DNA of 9,121 nt from Oscillospiraceae bacterium (GCA_020860985.1 JAJBTG010000205.1:2341-11461), one strand, 5' to 3'. Numbered from the stretch's first letter, positions 1-7,243 are shown. The notes: generated by a model not told the origin, from the letters alone. Numbers and translations are program-made.

Positions 1-2249
1 CTAAGGCGCAGGAAACCAAAAAGGACGCGCCGGAGGAGAAGCCGGAACAGTCGGAAGCAAAGCCCGGGAAGTCGGAGGAGCCGGAAACAAAGCCGGAGGT
101 GCAGGCAAAGGAGACCGAGCAGCCGAAATCCGAATCGGAGGAGAAAAAGCCGGAGCCGAAAACAGAAAAGCGTGCCGAGCAAAAGCATGATAAGAAAAAG
201 CAGAAGCAGCATACCAAGAAGCAAACCGGCACAAAGATTGATTTAAGCAATGTTGACAGAAGCAATACCGAGGAAGAATTTATTGTTAAAACGCAGGAAA
301 GAAAGCGCTATGTCGATACGCGTCAGACGGTTGTGGAAATTGATACTATTCAGCAGCGCGAGCATATAGAGGATATGGTTTCTGACAATATTAGAATTGA
401 CGGCGGCAGAAAGAATAAGAATAAAAAGAACAGAAACCGCCAGCAGGATGTTAGGGAAAAACCAAGACATAAGGCGGAGAAAAAGGTTAAGGTAATAACC
501 GAGGTTGAAATTCCCGAAGCAATAACTGTCGGAGATTTTGCGGCGAAAATCGGAAAGAGCGCGGCTGAAATAATGAAAAAGCTTATGATGCTCGGCATCA
601 TGGCAACAATGAATCAGGCAATCGATTTTGAGGCGGCGCAGCTTATAGGCGAGGAATTCGGAATTACGGTCAATAAGGAAATCGTCCTTACAAAGGAGGA
701 GCGTTTGTTCCTTGATACGGAGGAGGAAGATAAGCCGGAGGATTTGGTTCCGCGTTCACCGGTAGTTGTTGTAATGGGTCACGTTGACCACGGCAAGACC
801 TCGCTGCTTGACGCAATCCGCCACACAAGCGTAACCGATACGGAGGCGGGCGGTATTACGCAGCACATAGGCGCGTACAGCGTAATGCTGAATGACCGCG
901 AAATCACGTTCCTTGACACACCCGGACACGAAGCGTTCACAACAATGCGTGCAAGAGGCGCGCAGGTAACGGATGTTGCGATAATTGTTGTGGCTGCGGA
1001 CGACGGTATCATGCCGCAGACGATTGAGGCTATCAACCACGCAAAGGCGGCGGGAGTAACCATTATTGTTGCGATTAACAAAATCGATAAGGACGGAGCA
1101 AATCCCGAAAGAGTAAAGCAGATGCTTGTCGAATATGACCTTGTTCCCGAGGAATGGGGCGGAGATACCGTATGTGTTGAGGTTTCGGCGAAGCAGAAAA
1201 TCAATATTGACGGACTTCTTGAAATGGTTCTGCTTGTTGCCGATATGCAGGAGCTTAAGGCAAATCCGAACAGAAGCGCAAAGGGAACGGTTATAGAGGC
1301 GCAGGTTGATAAGGGCAGAGGTCCGGTAGCGACTGTTCTCGTTCAGAACGGTACGCTTAACGTAGGCGATTTTATAATCGCGGGAACAGCCGTAGGCCAC
1401 GTAAGAGCGATGGTGAACGACAAGGGCAGACGCGTTAAAAGCGCGGGACCGTCAACTCCCGTTGAGGTTCTCGGACTTTCCGAGGCTCCGACCGGCGGCG
1501 ACAGATTGATTGTCGTTTCAAATGAAAAGCTTGCGCGTGAGGTTGCGGAGCAAAGAAAGCAGGAATTACAGGAAAATAAATTTAATCAGGTTGTTAAGGT
1601 TTCTCTCGATAATCTGTTCAGTCAGATTGACGAGGGCAACATGAAAGAGCTTGACGTTATTATCAAGGCGGATGTACAAGGCTCGGTTGAGGCGGTTAAG
1701 CAGTCGCTTGAAAAGCTGTCCAACGATGAGGTGTGCGTTCGCGCAATTCACGGCGGCGTAGGCGCAATCAACGAATCGGACGTAATGCTTGCGAACGCGT
1801 CAAACGCGATTATCGTAGGCTTCAATGTGCGTCCCGACGCGGGCGCGGTATCGGCGGCGGAGCAGCAGGATGTCGATATAAGACTTTATCGTGTAATTTA
1901 CCAGGCTATCGAGGAAATCGAAGCAGCTATGAAGGGTATGCTTGACCCCGAATTTAAAGAGGTCGTGCTCGGATATGCCGAGGTTCGTCAAACATTCAAG
2001 GTTTCGGGAGTCGGAACAATCGCCGGCTGCTATGTTACTCAGGGTAAGATTCAGCGTAACGCGGAAATCAGACTTGTCCGCGAGGGCGTTATAATCCATG
2101 AGGGTAAAATCAGCAGTCTAAAGCGTTTCAAGGATGACGCAAAAGAGGTAAGCGAAAACTTTGAATGCGGTATAGGTATCGAAAACTTCAACGATATTAA
2201 GGACGGCGATACAATGGAATGCTTTGTAATGGAAGAAATAGAGAGATAA
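1..2249 (+). CDS. infB: Translation initiation factor IF-2 (5' end outside window)
   Basis: IF-2 is the GTPase that brings fMet-tRNA to the 30S subunit and promotes 70S joining. The frame is open from base 3, so the gene starts upstream; the GTG at 99 is only an internal codon. About 748 residues are visible. The first ~80 form a Lys/Glu/Pro-rich linker, typical of the variable N-terminal region. An IF2_N domain follows (about 522-671, beginning ITVGDF). The GTPase domain is complete: G1 GHVDHGKT (777-800), G2 GGITQHIG (849-872), G3 DTPGHE (915-932), G4 NKID (1077-1088) and G5 SAK (1185-1193). Domain II with its [17 protein letters not shown] stretch, domain III with [12 protein letters not shown], and the fMet-tRNA-binding C-terminal domain follow and end in TAA. 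I see no damaged motif. It is the first visible gene of a co-directional cluster. Confidence 0.98.
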   Translation, partial: KAQETKKDAPEEKPEQSEAKPGKSEEPETKPEVQAKETEQPKSESEEKKPEPKTEKRAEQKHDKKKQKQHTKKQTGTKIDLSNVDRSNTEEEFIVKTQERKRYVDTRQTVVEIDTIQQREHIEDMVSDNIRIDGGRKNKNKKNRNRQQDVREKPRHKAEKKVKVITEVEIPEAITVGDFAAKIGKSAAEIMKKLMMLGIMATMNQAIDFEAAQLIGEEFGITVNKEIVLTKEERLFLDTEEEDKPEDLVPRSPVVVVMGHVDHGKTSLLDAIRHTSVTDTEAGGITQHIGAYSVMLNDREITFLDTPGHEAFTTMRARGAQVTDVAIIVVAADDGIMPQTIEAINHAKAAGVTIIVAINKIDKDGANPERVKQMLVEYDLVPEEWGGDTVCVEVSAKQKINIDGLLEMVLLVADMQELKANPNRSAKGTVIEAQVDKGRGPVATVLVQNGTLNVGDFIIAGTAVGHVRAMVNDKGRRVKSAGPSTPVEVLGLSEAPTGGDRLIVVSNEKLAREVAEQRKQELQENKFNQVVKVSLDNLFSQIDEGNMKELDVIIKADVQGSVEAVKQSLEKLSNDEVCVRAIHGGVGAINESDVMLANASNAIIVGFNVRPDAGAVSAAEQQDVDIRLYRVIYQAIEEIEAAMKGMLDPEFKEVVLGYAEVRQTFKVSGVGTIAGCYVTQGKIQRNAEIRLVREGVIIHEGKISSLKRFKDDAKEVSENFECGIGIENFNDIKDGDTMECFVMEEIER

Positions 2250-2250
2250 A

Positions 2251-2370
2251 CTAAATTAAGATGTACCCGCCTTTGGCGGGTTCCGCTTAATTTTTCGGTG
2301 GGAGGCTTTGATTTCAAATCAAATATCTCCCGCTAAAGATGTTGAATGACGGGGCTTCGCCCCTTATTGA
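2251..2370 (+). repeat. Structured intergenic repeat, copy A (infB-rbfA gap)
   Basis: First of three related copies. It starts one base after the infB stop. The 5' module has an inner stem ACCCGCC (2265-2271) / GGCGGGT (2275-2281) with a TTT loop, and an outer stem AAATTAAG (2253-2260) / CTTAATTT (2286-2293), followed by more T. The 3' module has GTTGAATGAC and then the stem GGGGC (2351-2355) / GCCCC (2359-2363) with a TTC loop, then TTATTGAA. Between the modules lies a copy-specific hairpin at 2298-2333. The outer stem plus T run looks somewhat like a terminator, but the T run is 9 bases away from the GC stem, and an rbfA ribosome binding site follows, so I call it a repeat. Its function is unknown. 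Confidence 0.85.
2298..2333 (+). other. Hairpin specific to repeat copy A
   Basis: GTGGGAG (2298-2304) pairs with CTCCCGC (2327-2333), including one G-U pair. Inside, TTTGAT (2307-2312) pairs with ATCAAA (2318-2323) around a TTCAA loop. Copies B and C have no equivalent sequence at this place, so it looks like an extra structured insert or a segment lost from the other two. Confidence 0.6.
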
Positions 2371-2399
2371 ATTTTTCAGATATCGGAAAGGAAACAATC

Positions 2400-2732
2400 A
2401 TGGCAAGAATAGACAAAATCAATGAGGAGGTGCGCCGCGAGCTTGCTTCCGTTATACGCGAGCTTAAGGATTCTCGAATACCGCTTATGACAAGCGTTGT
2501 TGCGGTTCATGTGACAAACGACCTGCGATATGCCAAGGCTTATATTTCCGTCATGGGCGACGAGGAAACTCAGAAGAGAGCTATGCAGGGATTAAAAAGT
2601 GCGGCAGGATTCGTAAGGCGGGAAATCGGAAAAAGAATAGATTTGCGCTATACTCCCGAATTTATTTTTGAGCTTGACCATTCAATAGAGCATGGCGCGC
2701 ATATTGACAAATTATTAAAGGAAGTTAAATAA
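2400..2732 (+). CDS. rbfA: Ribosome-binding factor A
   Basis: RbfA is a small KH-fold protein that binds the 30S subunit and helps mature the 5' end of 16S rRNA. The product is 110 residues, normal for the family. It starts MARIDKINEEVRREL, carries the DLRYAKAYISVMG strand (residues 41-53), the AAG that replaces the KH-domain GxxG loop (SAAG, 67-70), and the family signatures LRYTPE (82-87) and DHSIEHGAHI (93-102). The start at 2400 is set by AAAGGAAA at 2387-2394. The frame stays open upstream to 2346, but those codons fall in the repeat and are not RbfA-like. It is placed between infB and nrnA as in most Bacillota, and repeats flank it on both sides. Confidence 0.97.
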   Translation: MARIDKINEEVRRELASVIRELKDSRIPLMTSVVAVHVTNDLRYAKAYISVMGDEETQKRAMQGLKSAAGFVRREIGKRIDLRYTPEFIFELDHSIEHGAHIDKLLKEVK

Positions 2733-2805
2733 CTGAATTAAGATGTACCCGCCTTTGGCGGGTTCCACTGAAAATGTTGAATGACGGGGCTTTGCCCATT
2801 ATTGA
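2733..2805 (+). repeat. Structured intergenic repeat, copy B (rbfA-nrnA gap), shortened
   Basis: It begins directly after the rbfA TAA. It repeats the 5' module almost base for base (AATTAAGATGTACCCGCC) with the same ACCCGCC (2747-2753) / GGCGGGT (2757-2763) stem. It then jumps from GGTTCC to CTGAAAATGTTGAATGAC, lacking the CTTAATTTTT arm and the central part found in copies A and C. The second stem is weaker: GGGC (2787-2790) / GCCC (2794-2797), loop TTT. Function unknown; it lies in sequence that is probably transcribed between two genes. Confidence 0.83.
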
Positions 2806-2834
2806 ATACACGGTAGATTTTTAAGGATTGCTAT

Positions 2835-2843
2835 AGGGGAGGT
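2835..2843 (+). promoter_or_regulatory. Ribosome binding site of nrnA
   Basis: AGGGGAGGT lies 8 bases before the ATG at 2852. It is a strong Shine-Dalgarno match and fixes this start. Between repeat copy B and this site there are only about 30 AT-rich bases, with no clear promoter. Confidence 0.8.
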
Positions 2844-2851
2844 AAAAGTAA

Positions 2852-3796
2852 ATGCAGAGGGTAACAGATAAAATAAAAGCAGCAAAATCAATAGCGGTTT
2901 TTCCGCACGTAAACGAGGATCCGGACGCGCTCTGCTCATGCTTCGCCTTTGCGGAGGTTCTCCGCAATATGGGCAAGGAAGCCGTATGCTACGTCAACGA
3001 TAATGTCGAAAAGCATTTGGGATTTATACAGGGCGAATATGTGGTTTACGACGAAAACGGCGTATACAGCCATGACCTTGCGCTCTGTCTTGACTGCGGC
3101 GACTTGGAGCGGCTCGACAGACGGAGAAAGCTCTTTGACCAAATAGGCAATTCCGTAAATATCGACCATCATATAACCAACACTAATTTCGCGGATGAAA
3201 ATTATATTGACGGAAACGCCTCCGCCACGGGAGAAATCCTTTACGATGTTTTCAAATATATGGGCGCGGAACTGAATGATAAAATAGCGAGGTATCTGTA
3301 TATCGCGATAACGTCCGATACCGGCGGATTTAAATACAGCAGCGTAAGTCCGAAAACCATGCGCATCGCAGCGAATCTGCTTGAGTTTAATTTTGACCAT
3401 GCCGAGGTTGCAAGGCTGCTTTTTGATACATATAGTCTGAACGTCATAAAGCTCAAATCGGAGATTATGCAGAATATCCGTTCCTACGGCGACGGAAAGA
3501 TAAGCATCGTTACTGTCAGCGACGATATATACAGCCGCTATGGAGTAGAGGTAAAAGAGGCTCCGAATATAGTTGATATTCCGCGATGCGTTGAGGGAAC
3601 GGAAATCGCGGTGTGCATAAAGCATCAGAATGATTCGATACGCGTGAGCATGAGGTCGAACGGCAGTGCAAACGTAGCGGATGTTGCCGTTAAATTCGGC
3701 GGCGGCGGTCACGCGAAGGCGGCGGGATGCAGCATTGAGGGCACCCTGGAGGAAGCGGAAAAAAGAATTGTTGAGGAATGTTTAAAGGTATTATGA
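2852..3796 (+). CDS. nrnA: DHH-family phosphoesterase, NrnA-type oligoribonuclease / pAp phosphatase
   Basis: NrnA proteins degrade very short RNAs (nanoRNAs) and dephosphorylate 3'-phosphoadenosine 5'-phosphate, using metal ions in the cytoplasm. The product is 314 residues, a normal length. The DHH domain shows motif I HVNEDPDA (residues 19-26, with His19, Asp23 and Asp25), motif II LDCGDLERL (80-88), motif III DHH (105-107) and motif IV SDTGGF (155-160). The DHHA1 domain ends with the substrate-binding GGGGH (283-287). All metal ligands are present. Motif I differs from the usual HxxPDGDAxGS: it has Glu for Pro, Pro for Gly and Cys for the second Gly. The position between rbfA and truB is standard for Bacillota. 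The stop overlaps the truB start as ATGA, which suggests coupled translation. Confidence 0.94.
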   Translation: MQRVTDKIKAAKSIAVFPHVNEDPDALCSCFAFAEVLRNMGKEAVCYVNDNVEKHLGFIQGEYVVYDENGVYSHDLALCLDCGDLERLDRRRKLFDQIGNSVNIDHHITNTNFADENYIDGNASATGEILYDVFKYMGAELNDKIARYLYIAITSDTGGFKYSSVSPKTMRIAANLLEFNFDHAEVARLLFDTYSLNVIKLKSEIMQNIRSYGDGKISIVTVSDDIYSRYGVEVKEAPNIVDIPRCVEGTEIAVCIKHQNDSIRVSMRSNGSANVADVAVKFGGGGHAKAAGCSIEGTLEEAEKRIVEECLKVL

Positions 3797-4668
3797 ACGG
3801 CATAATAGTTATAAATAAGCCATTGGGGAAAACATCGCATGATATGGTGTATTTTATGCGCCGGCTGACAAATATAATAAAAGTCGGGCATACTGGAACT
3901 CTCCATCCCGGCGCGTCGGGAGTGCTTCCGATGTGTATAGGAAACGCAACCAAGGCGGCGGATATGCTTACGCTGTCCGATAAGCGCTATACGGCGGAGC
4001 TTATTCTCGGAATGACAACGGACACACAGGATGCGGAGGGCGAGGTTCTGACGGAATGTGCGGTAAATCTGACCGCGGAGGAAATAGAAGCCGCCATAAA
4101 GAGCTTCATCGGTGAAATCGAACAAACTCCACCCATGTATTCAGCCGTTAAACAGAACGGAAAAAAGCTCTATGAGCTTGCGAGAAAGGGAATCGAGGTA
4201 GAGCGCAAAAAGCGGAAAGTCGCAATACGCGAAATAAATATTTTGGAAATCGACACGGAAAATTATCGTGTTAAAATAGATGTAGTCTGTTCAAAGGGGA
4301 CATATATCCGAACTCTTTGCGAGGATATAGGAGCAAGGCTCGGCGTCGGAGCGTACATGAACACGCTGATCAGAACAAGGACGGGCCCGTTTGAGCTTGC
4401 CGACAGCTATACCGTAGGCGAGCTGACAGAAATGAGCGCGGACGGAACACTTGAAAATGCGCTTATTCCCGTTGACAGAATGTTTGAGGAATATCCGGCG
4501 ATTCGTCTTAACGAAAAGCAGACAAGGAGCATAACAAACGGTATACGAATGTCCTACAGGGGAGAGGAAAATAAGAGCTACAGACTTTATGACGAAAACG
4601 GCGGATTTTTATGTATATCAAAATGTGTTGAGGGGAAATTGGTATTGGAAAAATCCTTTTGGAATTAG
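3793..4668 (+). CDS. truB: tRNA pseudouridine-55 synthase with catalytic Asp replaced by His
   Basis: TruB makes pseudouridine 55 in the T loop of tRNAs and also acts as a tRNA folding chaperone. The product is 291 residues. MNGIIVINKP fits the family start, and the ATG at 3793 overlaps the nrnA TGA; AAAGG at 3784-3788 is a close, modest binding site. An in-frame ATG at 3778 is less likely. Family motifs are intact: YTAELILG, TDTQDAEGEV, QTPPMYSAVKQNGKKLYELA and CSKGTYIRTL, followed by a C-terminal PUA-like part. The exception is motif II. The family has GHTGTLDPxAxG, and this gene has GHTGTLHPGASG, with His38 (CAT, 3904-3906) where the nucleophile Asp belongs. As written, the enzyme should not make pseudouridine, though it could still bind and fold tRNA. 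One base (GAT to CAT) explains the change. Confidence 0.95.
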   Translation: MNGIIVINKPLGKTSHDMVYFMRRLTNIIKVGHTGTLHPGASGVLPMCIGNATKAADMLTLSDKRYTAELILGMTTDTQDAEGEVLTECAVNLTAEEIEAAIKSFIGEIEQTPPMYSAVKQNGKKLYELARKGIEVERKKRKVAIREINILEIDTENYRVKIDVVCSKGTYIRTLCEDIGARLGVGAYMNTLIRTRTGPFELADSYTVGELTEMSADGTLENALIPVDRMFEEYPAIRLNEKQTRSITNGIRMSYRGEENKSYRLYDENGGFLCISKCVEGKLVLEKSFWN

Positions 4669-4680
4669 GATAAAGCGCGG

Positions 4681-4688
4681 AGAGGAGG
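4681..4688 (+). promoter_or_regulatory. Ribosome binding site that sets the TTG start of ribF
   Basis: AGAGGAGG lies 7 bases before TTG at 4696. No ATG or GTG in the right frame lies nearby, and RibF-like sequence begins immediately, so TTG is the start. Confidence 0.75.
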
Positions 4689-4956
4689 CGGCGATTTGGA
4701 TATTATTCATGCGGAAACCGTGGTGGAATACGACGGAACGGTTGCCGCTCTCGGAAATTTTGACGGACTTCATGTCGCGCACATGACAATCATACGAAAC
4801 GGCATTGAATATGCAAGGGCGCACGGCTTGAAGTCGGGAGTTTTGCTCTTTGAGGAAAACTCAAAGGAGATTACGGGAACAAAGCACATAGAGCTTATAA
4901 CGCCGAATGAGGCTAAGCTGGAGCTTCTTGAGCGGGAAAAGCCGGATTTTGTGTAT

Positions 4957-4959
4957 TAG
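4957..4959 (+). other. In-frame TAG inside ribF (codon 88)
   Basis: TAG follows DFVY and precedes RKFTRQF. In family members this is a variable position just before the FxxxF stretch, so one sense codon (for example GAG, TTG or TAC/TAT) has probably become TAG. I do not see a strong hairpin directly after it that would suggest programmed readthrough. Confidence 0.9.
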
Positions 4960-5193
4960 AGAAAATTCACTCGGCAATTTATTCAGAAATCTCCGGAGGA
5001 ATTTGAAAGGCTTTTTGTAAAAAACCTAAAGGTTAAGGGGGTCTGCGTCGGCTATGATTACAGCTTCGGTTATAAGGCGTGCGGCGATGTCGCGGCACTG
5101 AGAGAGTTCAGCAGAAAGTACGGGTTTGAGGTACTTGTAACGGATGTAATAAAAATAGAAAACGAAATAGTTTCAAGCACGAAGATAAGAGAA

Positions 5194-5607
5194 ATGATAA
5201 AGTCGGGCGATGTTGAGAAAGCCGAAAGATTTTTGGGCAGGCGATTCTGCATAGAGGGCAGGGTTGTGCGCGGATTGCAAAACGGAAGTAAGATGGGAAT
5301 ACCGACCGCCAATGTCGATTACGATAAAAATATGGCATTGCCGTGCGAGGGCGTATACGCGGGAATCACGTATGTTGACGGCAAACGGCTTAAGAGCGTG
5401 ATAAACGTGGGAAGAAATTTGACGTTCGACGCGAGCGAGCTTACAATAGAAAGTCATATACTCGGATTTAACGAGGATATTTACGATAAGCATATCCGTG
5501 TTTCGTTTGCAAAAAGGATGCGCGGAGATATAAAATTCAACAGCGTAGACGAGCTTATAAATCAAATTAAATCGGATATTTGCCAAGTGGAGAAAATGAC
5601 GCTTTAG
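5194..5607 (+). other. Possible restart ORF: stand-alone riboflavin kinase domain
   Basis: After the internal TAG, the first in-frame ATG is at 5194. A protein from there has 137 residues and carries the whole flavokinase domain (GIPTAN, GVYAG, TIESHILGF). The upstream sequence GATAAGAGAA is a poor binding site, so translation from here is doubtful. If used, the cell would keep riboflavin kinase but lose the FAD synthetase part from this locus. Confidence 0.35.
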
Positions 5608-5711
5608 CGGCAGCAAATCTTTTGTCTGCGGCTGTGATTGCGGATTTTTCTGTTCACACACTTCCGCCCGCGGAGGTATGCGGGAGGTTTATATTTGCGG
5701 GAAGAAAGGCT

Positions 5712-7076
5712 ATGGAAATTAAAATGTTCACAAGTATAATTTTAGCTGCCGGAATGGGTACGCGTATGAAATCAAATATGCCGAAGGTTTTGCATAAGGT
5801 TTGCGGAAAGCCGCTTTGCAGATGGGTTATTGACGCTTCGACCGAGGCGGGAGCCGACAAGGTTGTTACGGTAATTGGTCACAAGGCGGATGCCGTTAAA
5901 GAGGTATTGGGCGATGTATGCGATTTTGCATTGCAGAGCGAGCAAAAGGGTACGGGTCACGCCGTTATGCAGGCGGTTGATTTTATCAAGGACGCGGAGG
6001 GAAGCGTGGTTATCCTTAACGGGGATACACCCCTTATCAACGCGGAAACAATCAAAAAGTCGCTTGAATACCATAACGCAACCGGAGAACAGGAAACGGT
6101 TATAACGGCAATTCTTCCCGATTCCACGGGCTACGGCAGAATAGTCAGGGGCGCTGACGGAGGAGTTTTGAAGATAGTTGAGCAGAAGGACGCGAGTGAC
6201 GAGGAGAAAAAAATCAAAGAGGTAAACTCGGGAATGTATGTCTTTGACGCGCAGTCGCTTGTTTTTGCGCTTAATAAAATTCAACCGAATAACGCGCAGG
6301 GTGAGTATTATCTTACCGACACTTTGGAAATTTTGCTCAAAGAGGGTAAAAAGGTAGGAGCCTTCGCGATTGAGGATAATGATGAAATACGAGGAATAAA
6401 TGACCGCGTTCAGCTCGGCGAAGCGGAAGAGATTATGCGCGGAAGAATCAATGAGGCGCATATGCGCAACGGAGTAACGATGCGCATCCCCGGCAGCATT
6501 TATATCGCAGCGGACGTTACTATAGGAAACGACCCGGAAATTCAGCCGAATGTCACGCTACGAAGCGGAACCAAAATCGGAGCCGGCTGCGTTATAGGTC
6601 AGGGCAGTGTTCTTGACGGCGCGGTTATACACGACAATGTGGATATTTTAAGCTCGGTTATTTTAAATTCCGAGGTCGGCGAAAACACGCACGTCGGACC
6701 GTTTGCGTACATTCGTCCGAATTGCAGGGTAGGCGAGGATGTAAAGGTCGGCGATTTTGTGGAATTGAAAAACTCGAATATCGACGACGGCACAAAGATT
6801 TCACATCTGACCTATATCGGCGACAGCGACGTAGGCAAGCGCGTTAATTTCGGATGCGGCACGGTAACGTGTAATTATGACGGCAAAAATAAGTACAGAA
6901 CAACTATAGGCGATGATTGCTTCGTAGGCTGCAATACTAATTTTGTGTCGCCCATCAATGTCGGAAACGGCGCGTACATAGCCGCCGGCTCAACTATAAC
7001 GGAGGATATTCCCGAAAGCGCATTGTCGATAGCGAGAGCAAGGCAGACTAATAAGGAAAATTGGAAAAAAAAATAA
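5712..7076 (+). CDS. glmU: Bifunctional UDP-N-acetylglucosamine pyrophosphorylase / glucosamine-1-phosphate acetyltransferase
   Basis: GlmU acetylates glucosamine-1-phosphate and couples the product to UTP, giving UDP-GlcNAc for peptidoglycan. From ATG 5712 it has 454 residues, a normal length. The N-terminal uridylyltransferase shows LAAGMGTRMK (residues 11-20), PKVLH (24-28), QKGTGHAV, NGDTPLI, GYGRIV, EVNSGMYVFD and QGEYYLTDTLEIL. The C-terminal left-handed beta-helix shows hexapeptide repeats, VGPFAYIRP, His365 in SHLTYIGD, NYDGKNKYRT (from Asn388) and the GAYIAAGSTIT end. All key motifs are present. The start could be ATG 5724 (MFTSIILAAG); GGGAAG at 5699-5704 favours 5712. The frame is open upstream to 5580, but that part overlaps ribF and is not GlmU-like. 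It follows ribF after 104 bases and is closed by a terminator. Confidence 0.97.
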   Translation: MEIKMFTSIILAAGMGTRMKSNMPKVLHKVCGKPLCRWVIDASTEAGADKVVTVIGHKADAVKEVLGDVCDFALQSEQKGTGHAVMQAVDFIKDAEGSVVILNGDTPLINAETIKKSLEYHNATGEQETVITAILPDSTGYGRIVRGADGGVLKIVEQKDASDEEKKIKEVNSGMYVFDAQSLVFALNKIQPNNAQGEYYLTDTLEILLKEGKKVGAFAIEDNDEIRGINDRVQLGEAEEIMRGRINEAHMRNGVTMRIPGSIYIAADVTIGNDPEIQPNVTLRSGTKIGAGCVIGQGSVLDGAVIHDNVDILSSVILNSEVGENTHVGPFAYIRPNCRVGEDVKVGDFVELKNSNIDDGTKISHLTYIGDSDVGKRVNFGCGTVTCNYDGKNKYRTTIGDDCFVGCNTNFVSPINVGNGAYIAAGSTITEDIPESALSIARARQTNKENWKKK

Positions 7077-7079
7077 ATC

Positions 7080-7126
7080 AATCCTATTTACGGCTTTGCT
7101 CACAGACAGCCGTGGTTAAAAGGATT
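7080..7126 (+). other. Nested inverted repeat after glmU
   Basis: AATCCT (7080-7085) pairs with AGGATT (7121-7126), and inside it ACGGCT (7090-7095) pairs with AGCCGT (7108-7113), which two G-U pairs can extend. No T run follows, so it is not itself a terminator. It may be a 3' UTR structure protecting glmU mRNA, or chance. Confidence 0.4.
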
Positions 7127-7142
7127 CACAGAGATAGTTGTT

Positions 7143-7176
7143 AAAAGCTGCTGCGATTTAAAAGCGGCGGCTTTTT
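7143..7176 (+). terminator. Intrinsic terminator after glmU
   Basis: AAAAGCTGCTGC (7143-7154) pairs over 12 bp, with two G-U pairs, with GCGGCGGCTTTT (7164-7175). The loop has 9 bases and a run of five T (7172-7176) ends the stem. This is a convincing rho-independent terminator and marks the end of the infB-to-glmU transcription unit. Confidence 0.88.
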
Positions 7177-7195
7177 AATAGCGCGGGAAATTAAT

Positions 7196-7224
7196 TTGAA
7201 TAACAGGAAATCGAGAGCAATATT
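7196..7224 (+). promoter_or_regulatory. Possible weak promoter for pth-mfd
   Basis: TTGAAT (7196-7201) and AATATT (7219-7224) are spaced 17 bases apart, each matching 4 of 6 sigma-A consensus positions. It lies between the terminator and the pth binding site GGGAGGA (7233-7239), where a new promoter is needed. The match is weak and the 5' leader would be very short. Confidence 0.25.
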
Positions 7225-7243
7225 TTGTATTTGGGAGGAAACG

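Larger units (their letters stand above)
4696..5607 (+). pseudogene. ribF: Bifunctional riboflavin kinase / FAD synthetase, interrupted by in-frame TAG
   Basis: RibF phosphorylates riboflavin to FMN (C-terminal kinase domain) and adenylates FMN to FAD (N-terminal nucleotidyltransferase domain). The frame from TTG 4696 to TAG 5605-5607 would give 303 codons, a normal RibF length, but codon 88 (4957-4959) is TAG. The same frame continues after it with family sequence, including SPEEFERL, GYDYSFGYKA and SSTKIRE. The N-terminal domain has GNFDG (20-24) and HVAH (26-29), where HxGH is usual. The kinase domain has GIPTAN (201-206), GVYAG (219-223) and Glu252 in TIESHILGF. There is no indel. The 87-residue product would lack most of the adenylyltransferase. 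The first usable restart is ATG 5194, just before the kinase domain. It may be a real lesion, recoding or a consensus error; FMN/FAD synthesis is normally needed. Confidence 0.9.

Noticed and set aside
756..1400. Antisense ORF of 214 codons opposite infB, and similar long antisense frames opposite nrnA (2936-3712) and glmU (5772-6461)
   Set aside because: They lie opposite strongly conserved coding sequence and read as low-information shadow translations, with no recognisable motif.
2251..2296. Repeat copy A 5' module as a full intrinsic terminator
   Set aside because: The T run is separated from the GC-rich stem by 9 bases, copy B lacks the T run entirely, and rbfA and nrnA follow closely without clear promoters. 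Partial attenuation remains possible.
2346..2399. N-terminal extension of RbfA
   Set aside because: These codons fall within repeat copy A, and a good binding site precedes the ATG at 2400, where the family sequence begins.
5580..5711. Long N-terminal extension of GlmU starting in the ribF 3' end
   Set aside because: The 44 extra codons show no GlmU similarity and overlap ribF. LAAGMGTRMK should lie near the N-terminus, as it does from 5712 or 5724.
5695..5739. Short upstream ORF (TTG start, 14 codons) overlapping the glmU start, after GGGAGGT at 5682-5688
   Set aside because: The spacing is acceptable, but a TTG-started 14-codon frame is easily met by chance, and nothing else supports it.
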